20,905 nt of DNA from CAYTOJ01 sp964439415 (lineage in GTDB: Bacteria; Pseudomonadota; Alphaproteobacteria; Rickettsiales; CAZAGG01), in assembly GCA_964439415.1 (NCBI GenBank), contig CAYTOJ010000021.1, positions 1 through 20,905 on the forward strand, read 5' to 3'. Numbering within the stretch: position 1 is the first letter of the stretch; every line of letters starts with the position of its first letter. This document shows positions 6,769 through 14,208 of this stretch, one piece after another. The notes under the pieces were generated by a model that made no database searches, was not told the origin of the DNA, and saw only the letters and a program-made list of their open reading frames with translations. The translations under genes were made by a program, and so were the position numbers.

Positions 6769-7596
6769 ATGGCAGGTATGATAGAAAAAGCAGGGAAGTT
6801 TTTAGAAGATAAGTTTTTCTCATCGCTTGTTAAGCGTACACGTAAATCAGGTAAGGTAGCGGAGGAGCTTGATCCAGTTAAATATCAGGAAATTCGGGAG
6901 GAGGTTTTATCTCAGTACCGCAAGCATCATCTTCCAGAACCAAAGATTTACCTTATTGACTCAAATAAAACAACTGGTGAAAGCCTTCCCAATGCCGCCA
7001 CCAGCGTATTTGGCGGACATGTATTTGTTACACCTGGATTCCTAAAGTTCCGTGAGAAATATGACTCTGTAATCAAAGAGAAGCATGGCGGGGGAGTTAT
7101 TGAGCATACATTCGCCCATGAAATAGGGCATATAAAGAATGTGCCTCCTTTACTTAGACTCAGCAAAATGATTTATGCAACAGTTATACCTCTGGCTTCA
7201 TTTATACTAGGCCTTAATGAGAATTTCCGCCCCTTTCAAAAGGTCACTAAAAACGATACAATTAATACCGTTCTTGATTATACTTTATCTTCCTTAGCAT
7301 ATAGTTATGCCGCGTCTATACCATTGGGGCTGTACTCGCAGCATGGGGAGTTCCGCTCCGATAGTTTTGCAGCTCAGCATACTTCTCCCGAAGGCTATGC
7401 GGCAACTTTACAGGCTTTAGCCAGTGAGAGAAAAGCCATAGTAGCTAAAACCCCAAAAACTCCTGCTGCAACTTTAAAAGGTATTGTGCATAAAATATTA
7501 AATCCCATAGGTTCACACCCGCCATTGGAGAAGCGTCTGGACGAATTGGCAAAGTTAAGTCAAGAACCCGAGCATTCCGGTATACTCAAGGCTTGA
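6769..7596 (+). CDS. M48-like zinc metalloprotease
   Basis: A 275-residue protein with the zinc motif HEIGH (His117, Glu118, His121) in FAHEIGHIKN. The probable third ligand is Glu194 in GEFRSDSFAA, the ExxxDxxA-type motif of M48 peptidases. The C-terminal SHPPLEKRLDEL near 250 also matches the THPP.E.RI motif of this family. Two hydrophobic segments (about 132-150 and 170-190) lie between zinc motif and third ligand, as in HtpX/Ste24-type membrane proteases, so it is probably anchored to the inner membrane. There is no signal peptide. The substrate is unknown; quality control of membrane proteins is the usual role. It sits between two damaged toxin-antitoxin loci and has a weak ribosome-binding site. 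It is shorter than HtpX (~290) and diverged from it. Confidence 0.8.
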   Translation: MAGMIEKAGKFLEDKFFSSLVKRTRKSGKVAEELDPVKYQEIREEVLSQYRKHHLPEPKIYLIDSNKTTGESLPNAATSVFGGHVFVTPGFLKFREKYDSVIKEKHGGGVIEHTFAHEIGHIKNVPPLLRLSKMIYATVIPLASFILGLNENFRPFQKVTKNDTINTVLDYTLSSLAYSYAASIPLGLYSQHGEFRSDSFAAQHTSPEGYAATLQALASERKAIVAKTPKTPAATLKGIVHKILNPIGSHPPLEKRLDELAKLSQEPEHSGILKA

Positions 7597-7618
7597 CATC
7601 AGGATTCAGGGCTTTGTT

Positions 7619-7678
7619 TTAACGCAGCGTACTGTCTGGCAAGTCCTTTGCTCCATGCGGAATGTGCAGGATGGTTTC
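7619..7678 (-). pseudogene. C-terminal remnant of a ParE-type toxin
   Basis: Just after the ParD stop on the minus strand, one frame reads ETILHIPHGAKDLPDSTLR then stop. This closely resembles the C-terminal strand of ParE/RelE toxins (typically V.RILHGARDLP). The rest of the ~95-residue toxin is missing, so the gene seems to have lost its 5' part by deletion. The identification rests on a short motif and on its position next to ParD. Confidence 0.55.
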
Positions 7679-7682
7679 AGAT

Positions 7683-7955
7683 TTATTTCATGTTCTTGTA
7701 CTTTTTCTCAAGGCGGCTAAACACCTCATCTGCTGACTTGATGCGTCCAGCTTTAATATCTGCAAAGCCCTCCGCAACTGCTATCTTGATGCGCTCTAGT
7801 TCCTGCTGCTCAAATTGCCGTTTCTGCTTCCAGTAACGAAGAGCATCACGGAATACTTCACTACTGGATGCATAATCACCACATTCAACAGCATGTTTGA
7901 CCATAGAAGCCATTTCTAAAGGCAAAGCTGTAGTCATACGCTCTATTTGTGACAT
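7683..7955 (-). CDS. ParD-type antitoxin
   Basis: A 90-residue protein of the ParD/CopG ribbon-helix-helix class. MSQIERMTTALPLEMASMVKHAVECGDYASSSEVFRDALRYW contains the N-terminal strand and the YASSSEVFRDALR helix typical of ParD DNA-binding domains. The acidic/basic helical tail (residues 45-90) normally grips the ParE toxin. AGGAG lies five bases before the ATG. The expected ParE gene downstream is reduced to a remnant at 7619-7678, so this antitoxin appears orphaned. It may still bind its own promoter or neutralise ParE toxins made elsewhere. Confidence 0.88.
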   Translation of the reverse strand: MSQIERMTTALPLEMASMVKHAVECGDYASSSEVFRDALRYWKQKRQFEQQELERIKIAVAEGFADIKAGRIKSADEVFSRLEKKYKNMK

Positions 7956-8030
7956 TATTTCTCCTACTTATAAGTTTCACCAACCATCCATAATAATACT
8001 ATTTCATACTTATTCATACTATTTTTATAC

Positions 8031-11000
8031 TCACACCACACCTTGCGCGGCATAGCCGCGCCCTACAATTTCTGAGAGCTGGTAGATGCGGCAGGTAATG
8101 CTGCTCTGGCTCAAGCCAAAGTCTGCGGTTTGCTCCGCAGCGGTGTAAGTGGCGGCTGGGGTGCTGAGGCCGCTGATGATGCGCACCACGCTGGAGCCAT
8201 TGAGTATTTCAATTTCATAAAGCTCTTTTGCTTCATTAAGTAGTGCATCCACATAATCGGCCAGGTCTGGCGCACCGCGGCTACGTCGCACCCAGGTTAA
8301 ACTTAAATTACCTGCACCATCACGGCTACCGCGAATATGCACAGGTGCATATGGCTTTAATCCTCTGCCCTTGTGGTTGAATTCCTGACTTGCCGTTTGC
8401 CCCAGGGTATCCCCTATTGATACCGGCTTGTATAACCTTGGCAGCCCCAGAAGACTGTTTGCCACTTGTTCCCTTGTTATCCTGCCGTCCAGCAGTGTGA
8501 AATTCTCACCCGCGCTATGGCTTGCAACAGAAGTTTCAGTACCCAGACGGCCACGCAGCAGATGCGATATTTCATATTTATTAGTGGCTAAGAGGACGGC
8601 GTTTTTGAATTGCAGAACCTCCTCCCCTATCAAACATAAATTCGCGCCATTCAGCAGGGCAGTCTCGCTTACTGATTCCAGAGCGCCACTTTGCAGAACT
8701 ATTGTAACCTTCCCCGTCAGATCATAAACTTCCCAGCGACCAGTGCCAAGCGCTGTTATAGCTGTTCCCATAACCGCTGTGTCAGATACACTTGTGGCGA
8801 GATTATAATTAGCGCCGCCATCAAAGCTTCGGTAAATAGCTGCTCCGCGCCAGCCAACTTCCCGCCCGGTTGCAGCATAATGTATTGCAGCGCCAAAGTC
8901 CTGGTTTGGCAGTTGCGGCAGGTCGAGAATCCTAAGCTCAGTTTTCGCCTGGGAAGGTGCAGCAGGAACGCTGCCGGAATTCTCAGCAGGCGCAGTGGGT
9001 GCGGATATTTTGTAAACTGCCGTGTCCTCAGCCACTGCCTGGATTTCAGCCTCCAGATTCACATTCAGGCGCACATTTACAATACGCGCACGGTGAGTAA
9101 AATTTCCATCGCTGATAGTTATTACATCAGTCGGCTCCAGTGCCATATATTGGGCTGGCAGGCGGAAACTGTACTTAAGCCGCTCCACCCAGGCGTTGTA
9201 GATGGAAATCTCCGCAAGGCTGCGCGCCGCCTGGCCTGATAACACGATTGGCAAATCTATCACTGCGGCCTGCCGGGAATGGGCGGTGAGCCTTGCGGCA
9301 TCCTGCTTGCCAGTCTGATAACTGCGGAGGCGGTCATAATACATTATACTTAAAACTCCCGGCAGATCGGCTTCCTGCTCCCGCACTATTTTAAGCGTCT
9401 CCGCCGCGCCTGCTCTGTCATTTATGGGCAGCATATGAACGGTATCCAGAGCCATAGCCTGATTCTGCCCGCGAGGCTTGAATTTTAGAATATCCCCTGA
9501 TTCCACGCAGTCGAAGAAAAATCCGCGCATCAGTTCCTCCAGCGCATCCCTGCCTGAACCTGGGCTTAGGATAACATACCCTTCAACGGGTTGATTAAGC
9601 TCTGATACATCTATCTGCCCGTCACTCAAGCCCGCTTTGATGCAGATATCCCGCACTATCGCCGCCAGGCCGGATAGCCCGAACTTGCCGTTTACCCAAT
9701 GGCCATAACGCCAGAGATTACCATCCGCCCATATATCTGCGCGGTCTGGCCAGATTGGGTATGGTCTGGCATCCCACGTCCATAAAAATTTACGCTCAAT
9801 CATGGTGGAATTTTTCCAGCGGGCGAGTGTTCCGGCTATGCCCTGACGCTGCGCCAGAATATCCGGCAGACCTTTTGAAAACCTGGGGAATGCGCCATTG
9901 ACTGAATCCGGGTCATAAAACACATTCGGCTGGTTGATTGCATTATCCACTGATGCAAAGCCAAACTCAGTGAACCATATTTTCTTGGATGCCGGAACCC
10001 AGGAACTGGCCGCGCCACCAGGGTTATAATGCTGGTTATTCCACCACCATTCTATATTTTTCCAGGCATATGCCGCTGATAAATTCGCTTTATTCGTGCG
10101 CTCTGCATCGGTGTAATACCAGTCGAACCCCTCCCCCTCATTCCACCCATCAATTACGGTTTGCAGGCCGTAACTGCTGGTGGGTGCGTCATGCAGTGGA
10201 AAGTACGCATCTATCCCCACAACATCTATATTCGGTGATGCCCATAGGGGGTCAAGGTTGTACCAACCGCCGTTGGTGTGGTGATACTCACTCCAGTCCG
10301 CCGCATAGGTTACTTTAACTGATGAACCTAAAGTGCCTTTCACACTGGCCGCCAGGTTGACAAGTTCATTTACTGCCGGATACACACCAGTTGAGGAAGA
10401 AACTTTAGTCAGGCCAATCAGTTCAGAACCAATAATAAATGCATCTACCCTACCAGCCACAAGTGCAGCATAGTGATTTATGAAAGCATTATAGCCTTCT
10501 GTTTTGGTGAAAAAATCAGCAACCGCACTGGCCGTTCCGGTAAGCTGGCCGCGCCAGGGCTTGCCATCCATATCCATAAAAATCATGGGGTAGAACATTA
10601 TCTTGTAGCCCCTCAAGCGCAGTTCATCCAGCAGACGCAACAGACTTTGATCATCCGGTGTGCCGCCATAGCGTGGTTTATCATCAATCAAAGTAATCTG
10701 ACGGGCATTGGAGCGGCTGTAGACAGCTACGCTCCATTCCTCCGGTTCACTACGCGCCCCGGTTTGATATTCCACACCGGGCTTTATGATGCATGATGCA
10801 GCATCCAGTGAATCACCAAACCAGGTGACGACCAGACCAATCCATTCAAGATTCGGCAGGGTATCCTTTAAATCATCCAGTGCTACCAGTGCATTGGATA
10901 TTCCCTTATAGTTGTGCATATTAACAGGTATGCGCAGGCCATTCTGTGCCCAACCGCCGCCCACTAACTCGCCGCCTGCTTTATAATTTATGGCGGTGTC

Positions 11001-11711
11001 ATACACAAATTCACCTGAACCTGGGATCAGTATCACCTCCCGCACCATCTGTTCAGCGGCCTCGCCCTGATAGTCAGGGCTTAGGAGCTTGCGTCTGACC
11101 TCAAATGTGAAATTGGGGATTCGGTTGCCGTAATCGGCCAGCGGGAAATCCTCAATCACCACATAGCTAAGCCCCCTGTAGGCGGGGGTTGAGCCTATCC
11201 CCTCAAAGCTTTCAATCAGTGGGTCGGGATTCTGCGATTCATCACCCCTGTAGAAACGGTATATACCCTGGGAGAGATTAAGCACCTCAGAATCCGCCCA
11301 TACCCGCAGTACACCATCCACCACGCCTTCGCACAGTGCAATGGCCAGAGTTATGGAATAACTGTATGTGGTGCTGCTCTGGCTTATTCTGCCGCCGCCA
11401 CCCTTGCCACCCCCGGCTGAGGAGGTTGATGTAGTGACAGTCTCCTTAATCGGCCTGCTCCATATAACATTACCCGCTACCCGCATTACCCCATAAACGG
11501 TTGGTACCACGCGCCCGTAAGTGGATGTCTGAACGGATAAATCCTGAAGGCGCAGGCCTTTGCGTTCCGGCAGTTTTCCCCCGCCGGAGATTATAGAATC
11601 CACCCCGCCGCCGATAATCTTGCCAATTCCGGAGCCAATCAGGCCGCCAATTTGACCGCCCAATACTCCCCCCACCGCGGAACCAGCCGCGCCCAATACC
11701 AATGTAGCCAT
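8031..11711 (-). CDS. GTA tail/host-specificity protein with TIM-barrel domain
   Basis: A 1226-residue protein similar in architecture to RcGTA gp15 (Rcc01698), the hub/host-specificity protein at the tail tip. The first ~45 residues are glycine-rich and hydrophobic. A glycosidase-like TIM barrel covers roughly residues 240-690; visible markers include VVGIDAYFPLHD, KIWFTEFGFASVDNA and FLWTWDARPYPIWPD. A phage-tail domain follows (ALEELMRGFFFDCVESGDILKFKPRG), and then a C-terminal region with GEEVLQFKNAVLLATNKYEIS. I chose the ATG at 11711 (MATLVLG..); the frame extends to a TTG at 11759 but those 16 residues are unlike the family. No good Shine-Dalgarno precedes either start. The frame is uninterrupted, suggesting it is under selection. 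NlpC/P60, its usual upstream neighbour, is 6.5 kb away. Confidence 0.93.
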   Translation of the reverse strand: MATLVLGAAGSAVGGVLGGQIGGLIGSGIGKIIGGGVDSIISGGGKLPERKGLRLQDLSVQTSTYGRVVPTVYGVMRVAGNVIWSRPIKETVTTSTSSAGGGKGGGGRISQSSTTYSYSITLAIALCEGVVDGVLRVWADSEVLNLSQGIYRFYRGDESQNPDPLIESFEGIGSTPAYRGLSYVVIEDFPLADYGNRIPNFTFEVRRKLLSPDYQGEAAEQMVREVILIPGSGEFVYDTAINYKAGGELVGGGWAQNGLRIPVNMHNYKGISNALVALDDLKDTLPNLEWIGLVVTWFGDSLDAASCIIKPGVEYQTGARSEPEEWSVAVYSRSNARQITLIDDKPRYGGTPDDQSLLRLLDELRLRGYKIMFYPMIFMDMDGKPWRGQLTGTASAVADFFTKTEGYNAFINHYAALVAGRVDAFIIGSELIGLTKVSSSTGVYPAVNELVNLAASVKGTLGSSVKVTYAADWSEYHHTNGGWYNLDPLWASPNIDVVGIDAYFPLHDAPTSSYGLQTVIDGWNEGEGFDWYYTDAERTNKANLSAAYAWKNIEWWWNNQHYNPGGAASSWVPASKKIWFTEFGFASVDNAINQPNVFYDPDSVNGAFPRFSKGLPDILAQRQGIAGTLARWKNSTMIERKFLWTWDARPYPIWPDRADIWADGNLWRYGHWVNGKFGLSGLAAIVRDICIKAGLSDGQIDVSELNQPVEGYVILSPGSGRDALEELMRGFFFDCVESGDILKFKPRGQNQAMALDTVHMLPINDRAGAAETLKIVREQEADLPGVLSIMYYDRLRSYQTGKQDAARLTAHSRQAAVIDLPIVLSGQAARSLAEISIYNAWVERLKYSFRLPAQYMALEPTDVITISDGNFTHRARIVNVRLNVNLEAEIQAVAEDTAVYKISAPTAPAENSGSVPAAPSQAKTELRILDLPQLPNQDFGAAIHYAATGREVGWRGAAIYRSFDGGANYNLATSVSDTAVMGTAITALGTGRWEVYDLTGKVTIVLQSGALESVSETALLNGANLCLIGEEVLQFKNAVLLATNKYEISHLLRGRLGTETSVASHSAGENFTLLDGRITREQVANSLLGLPRLYKPVSIGDTLGQTASQEFNHKGRGLKPYAPVHIRGSRDGAGNLSLTWVRRSRGAPDLADYVDALLNEAKELYEIEILNGSSVVRIISGLSTPAATYTAAEQTADFGLSQSSITCRIYQLSEIVGRGYAAQGVV

Positions 11712-11764
11712 GATGTGATTATATTTTGAAGTTGAGTAGCTTAACTTAAGAAACCGCAATTACA

Positions 11765-11794
11765 TTTGACAATAAGTCAAACGTCATATAAATT
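11765..11794 (+). promoter_or_regulatory. Promoter and operator of the XRE gene
   Basis: TTGACA at 11766-11771 with a TATAAATT box at 11787-11794 (spacing 15-17) resembles a sigma-70 promoter. The -35 box is embedded in a perfect 6-bp inverted repeat, TTTGAC (11765-11770) and GTCAAA (11776-11781), separated by AATAA. This would suit autorepression by the HTH protein encoded next. The binding itself is inferred. Confidence 0.6.
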
Positions 11795-11818
11795 AAACAA
11801 TTATGCAAGGAGAATTAA

Positions 11819-12325
11819 ATGTACATTTCATCTGCTCAATGTCGGGCTGCTCGCGCTTTACTTGACTGGACACAAGATCAACTCGCTGAAGCCGCCCAAG
11901 TGGCTCGTCCCACAATCGCTGATTTTGAACGTAATGTACGCATACCCATGAAAAACAATCTTCTTTCAATAGCAAATGCCCTCGAAGCGGCAGGAGTTAA
12001 ATTAATACATGAAAATTCTGGAGGAGTAGGCGTTCAGTTTAGGGAAATTAAATTGGAGTATAGTAGAGCCGTAAAAGCAGTAGAAGAAGGAATTATTATA
12101 CCAGTCCGCTACAGCGGACAACCGTACTCTATATTAATACCTGAGACCATTATAAATGATATTGATAGAAAAAATCATAATACGGTAGAAGAACAAGTAA
12201 AAGTGGTACAAAACAATTTACCCGTATTCCTTATAGCTGCAGAAAAAATACTCAGTTCAGAACATAGAGAGTATGGAAGCAGAATCGTTTTGACTTTCGA
12301 TAAGCTTCCTAAATATCTATTTTAA
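11819..12325 (+). CDS. XRE-family HTH regulator, putative antitoxin
   Basis: A 168-residue protein with an N-terminal XRE helix-turn-helix: CRAARALLDWTQDQLAEAAQVARPTIADFERN, about residues 8-40. The C-terminal half (IIIPVRYSGQPYSILIPETI...NNLPVFLIAAEKIL, ~97-144) resembles the DUF1488 pattern of a short beta sheet followed by a helix; that match is tentative. AAGGAG six bases before the ATG fixes the start, and a palindromic operator overlaps its promoter. The next gene begins 12 bases after the stop, which suggests a two-gene operon in which this protein represses and perhaps neutralises the product of gene two. Its base composition is more AT-rich than the neighbouring GTA gene, consistent with acquisition. 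Confidence 0.85.
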   Translation: MYISSAQCRAARALLDWTQDQLAEAAQVARPTIADFERNVRIPMKNNLLSIANALEAAGVKLIHENSGGVGVQFREIKLEYSRAVKAVEEGIIIPVRYSGQPYSILIPETIINDIDRKNHNTVEEQVKVVQNNLPVFLIAAEKILSSEHREYGSRIVLTFDKLPKYLF

Positions 12326-12337
12326 TTCAATAATCAT

Positions 12338-12718
12338 ATGCTTTATTTCAAATCGCAAAACTTTTCAGGATTACCTTATCAAGCAATCAATAAAATTCTT
12401 TCCCTTAATCTGTGCAATGATGAAATACATTTAAGTGCCAAAGCTTGTGGGCATATTTTTGAACGCCACCCTGATGATTTCACATTATGCTTCCATAATG
12501 TGGGCATAGTGATCTCAGAACCAGAATTTGCAGGTTATACAGATAAACATCCAGATAATTTTACAATCATGAAAGCGTTGAACGATAGTTATATATTAGC
12601 CGCTATAGAGATGAAGCTAAACCATTATGGTAAATACCCCATACAATCAATGTATCTTCTTGATAAAGATACCATGAACAGGCGATTGAGAAAAGGCTTC
12701 GTCAAACCATTAATGTAA
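12338..12718 (+). CDS. Putative PBECR-like nuclease toxin
   Basis: A 126-residue protein. The arrangement IHLSAKACGHIFERHPDDF (30-48), VGIVISEPEFAG (55-66), then SYILAAIEMKL (84-94) and PIQSMYLLDKD (101-111) recalls the PBECR (phage Barnase-EndoU-colicin-RelE-like) nuclease domains. In those, an LS..A...H.. helix is followed by a strand and catalytic His/Lys residues. His44, His71, Lys93 and Arg115/116 are candidate active-site residues. The family assignment is from pattern memory and is tentative; the nuclease activity is inferred. It has no Shine-Dalgarno and starts 12 bases after the XRE stop, so translation is probably coupled. If right, this is a type II toxin-antitoxin pair. Confidence 0.6.
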   Translation: MLYFKSQNFSGLPYQAINKILSLNLCNDEIHLSAKACGHIFERHPDDFTLCFHNVGIVISEPEFAGYTDKHPDNFTIMKALNDSYILAAIEMKLNHYGKYPIQSMYLLDKDTMNRRLRKGFVKPLM

Positions 12719-12720
12719 AA

Positions 12721-12736
12721 GGCACCAGAAGGTGCC
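12721..12736. terminator. Hairpin terminator after the XRE/nuclease pair
   Basis: A perfect GGCACC/GGTGCC stem with an AGAA loop starts two bases after the stop codon. CTTT follows on the plus strand, and TTTTAC follows on the minus strand, so it may act bidirectionally. The T tracts are short. Confidence 0.65.
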
Positions 12737-12744
12737 CTTTACAA

Positions 12745-12921
12745 GCCTAGGTGGATGCCAAATTCCACATCTCTTGACCTTTTTCAAGGCTAATTACCGC
12801 TTGCACGGTGCGTGAGGAGGCTGTTCTCACCTCCAGGCTCTATTGGCAGGATACCATCTTTCTTCCATAATTGGTAGTGCTTTTTGGAATCATTTCCAAA
12901 AGCCAATAGCGTAGCCAGGAG
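12745..12921. other. Non-coding, strongly structured region (possible ncRNA)
   Basis: No convincing gene lies between 12737 and 13020, but a series of perfect inverted repeats does. GTGGA/TCCAC is at 12751-12755 and 12764-12768. CTTGA/TCAAG is at 12773-12777 and 12784-12788. GTGAG/CTCAC is at 12812-12816 and 12826-12830. A branched structure follows: 12831-12847 pairs with 12902-12921 (CTCC, GGCT and CTATTGGC with their complements). It encloses a TACCA/TGGTA arm and a perfect 8-bp hairpin, TTTTGGAA (12882-12889) with TTCCAAAA (12894-12901). A minus-strand transcript would end at the 12721-12736 terminator. I recognise no known RNA family. Bases 12922-13020 are AT-rich with nothing assignable. 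Confidence 0.5.
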
Positions 12922-13021
12922 CATAGGGGGATTAAGAACCTGTTTATGAACTTTTGTGTGCGTCTATTTTTAGGATATTTTGAGCGAAAATTTGAGTATA
13001 ATTTTTACCGATAGCAGAGAC

Positions 13022-13074
13022 TATACCCCTATCGTCTGAAGAGTGTGGTTTAATGATGTCATTTCAGGGGTATA
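13022..13074 (+). repeat. 53-bp palindromic element, copy 3
   Basis: The same orientation as copy 1, with TATACCCCT and AGGGGTATA ends. It differs at two interior positions from copy 2 (4015-4067) and at four from copy 1 (1159-1211). It abuts the start of the small ORF at 13078, to which its right end supplies AGGGG seven bases before a TTG codon. Confidence 0.92.
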
Positions 13075-13077
13075 TTT

Positions 13078-13338
13078 TTGGATTATCTTTCTCAGCTTGA
13101 TATTGAGGCCATAGAAAAAGCCCTCTCCACAGTTAACAATCAAGAAGTGTTTACAATAGGCTTGTTTACTGCGGAACCTAATGACATTACTAAGCTTCAA
13201 AATATTGGTATAGATAGCGATTTACTTCATGATGTTAACCCCGAAGAACTATCCAAAATTACACGCGAAGTTGAACTTATACTCCAAAATCCTGAATATA
13301 CTGAGATAGCGAAAAGAAATCTCGGCAACAGCCGCTAG
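13078..13338 (+). CDS. Small hypothetical protein starting at the repeat edge
   Basis: Up to 86 residues, starting from a TTG that lies three bases beyond the 53-bp repeat; no ATG is available upstream before a stop codon. The sequence (DYLSQLDIEAIEKALSTVNNQEVFTIGLF...) is acidic and helical with no recognised domain, signal or membrane segment. AGGGG within the repeat is correctly spaced for the TTG. Either the repeat supplied a new start to a gene whose 5' end it replaced, or the protein is a fragment of a longer one. Expression is uncertain. Confidence 0.45.
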   Translation: MDYLSQLDIEAIEKALSTVNNQEVFTIGLFTAEPNDITKLQNIGIDSDLLHDVNPEELSKITREVELILQNPEYTEIAKRNLGNSR

Positions 13339-13415
13339 GTATACCGCAAGATAATCATCAAAAACCGTTAATAATATTTACCAATTGTTAGTATATATTA
13401 CCTGCTGGAGGTGTT

Positions 13416-13742
13416 ATGAAGCGGGGAATTATATTACTGGCATTGGTTATGCTTTGCGGGTGCAACCGCGTGAGCATGGATATATACAGCTCCAATTTCC
13501 GTTCTAATACTGCCGAGAGTTCAGGTTGGAATCATTTTGCGGATAAGGACAAAGTGGGGGTTATACAGCTTCACAATCCTAAAACCGGCGAGGCGGTGAC
13601 CACGCTGGATATTTTCCGCAAGTCAAAAATACTCAGGATTTCGCAGGAGATAGACCGCACCCGCCACACCCGCCAGTCAATCGGCCTGGATTTAAACCGC
13701 AAGAATAAATCCGCCCTGCTCAATTATAAGCTCGAATTTTGA
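13416..13742 (+). CDS. Small lipoprotein, hypothetical
   Basis: A 108-residue protein with a lipoprotein signal: KR at the start, hydrophobic IILLALVM, then LCGC as the lipobox, with Cys16 as the likely lipidated residue. The mature part has no recognised domain; it is basic toward the C-terminus (DRTRHTRQSIGLDLNRKNK). GGAGG lies five bases before the ATG and fixes the start. It is monocistronic as far as visible, upstream of tRNA-Ala. Anchoring in the outer or inner membrane is inferred. Confidence 0.75.
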   Translation: MKRGIILLALVMLCGCNRVSMDIYSSNFRSNTAESSGWNHFADKDKVGVIQLHNPKTGEAVTTLDIFRKSKILRISQEIDRTRHTRQSIGLDLNRKNKSALLNYKLEF

Positions 13743-13825
13743 ATTCCATCATTGAAATTATCCTCAGCTAATGTATTACCCTTCAACTATTCTGGTTTCA
13801 GACTTCCGATTTCTGATTTCCGAAG

Positions 13826-13901
<76 letters not shown>

Positions 13902-14208
13902 TTCGCCACCTTTTGCAACCCCACATAATCCAGTAAATTTAAGCAAAAGCCAAGAAAATCAAGGGTCTTTGCCAAGCATAGCCCAGTATACACCAGTTGA
14001 CACCAGCGGCAACTTTGGGGGTATCTCTGGGGGTATCAACCACCCCTAAACGGAGACGTACCCCCATGACCCTAAGGGACACCGCAGTACGCAATGCCTC
14101 CCATTAGTTCTACGCCAGTTCAATTCCGACTGCGTAAATTTCACTTACATAATGCTATTTGATGTTTATTTTAACGACATACAAATTACTTTGCTGTAGA
14201 TAATATAC
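13902..14208 (+). other. tRNA-Ala-linked island boundary with integrase leader
   Basis: This 307-bp stretch between tRNA-Ala and the TIGR04255-like gene contains no intact gene. Its first part (13902-14065) contains CACCAGTTGACACCAGCGGC and two GGGGGTATC blocks followed by CCACCCC. This arrangement is common between a tRNA attachment site and a tyrosine-integrase gene. The integrase itself is reduced to the relic at 14066-14107. The last ~100 bases are AT-rich and hold a TAATAT-like -10 region for the following gene. Confidence 0.55.
14066..14107 (+). pseudogene. N-terminal relic of a tyrosine-type integrase
   Basis: ATG followed by TLRDTAVRNASH and a stop codon closely matches the start of P4-type integrases (typically MPLTDTAIRNAKP). 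Position, 165 bases downstream of tRNA-Ala in the same orientation, is also typical. Nothing resembling the arm-binding or catalytic domain continues in any frame, so the gene has been lost after about 13 codons. Confidence 0.6.

Noticed and set aside
8691..9239. Plus-strand 182-residue ORF inside the GTA tail gene
   Set aside because: Antisense frame of a conserved protein; cysteine-rich and without features.
12791..12922. Minus-strand 44-codon ORF in the structured region (MLLATLLAFGNDSKKH...)
   Set aside because: Short, lies over the inverted repeats, and resembles no protein I know; RNA structure explains the region better.
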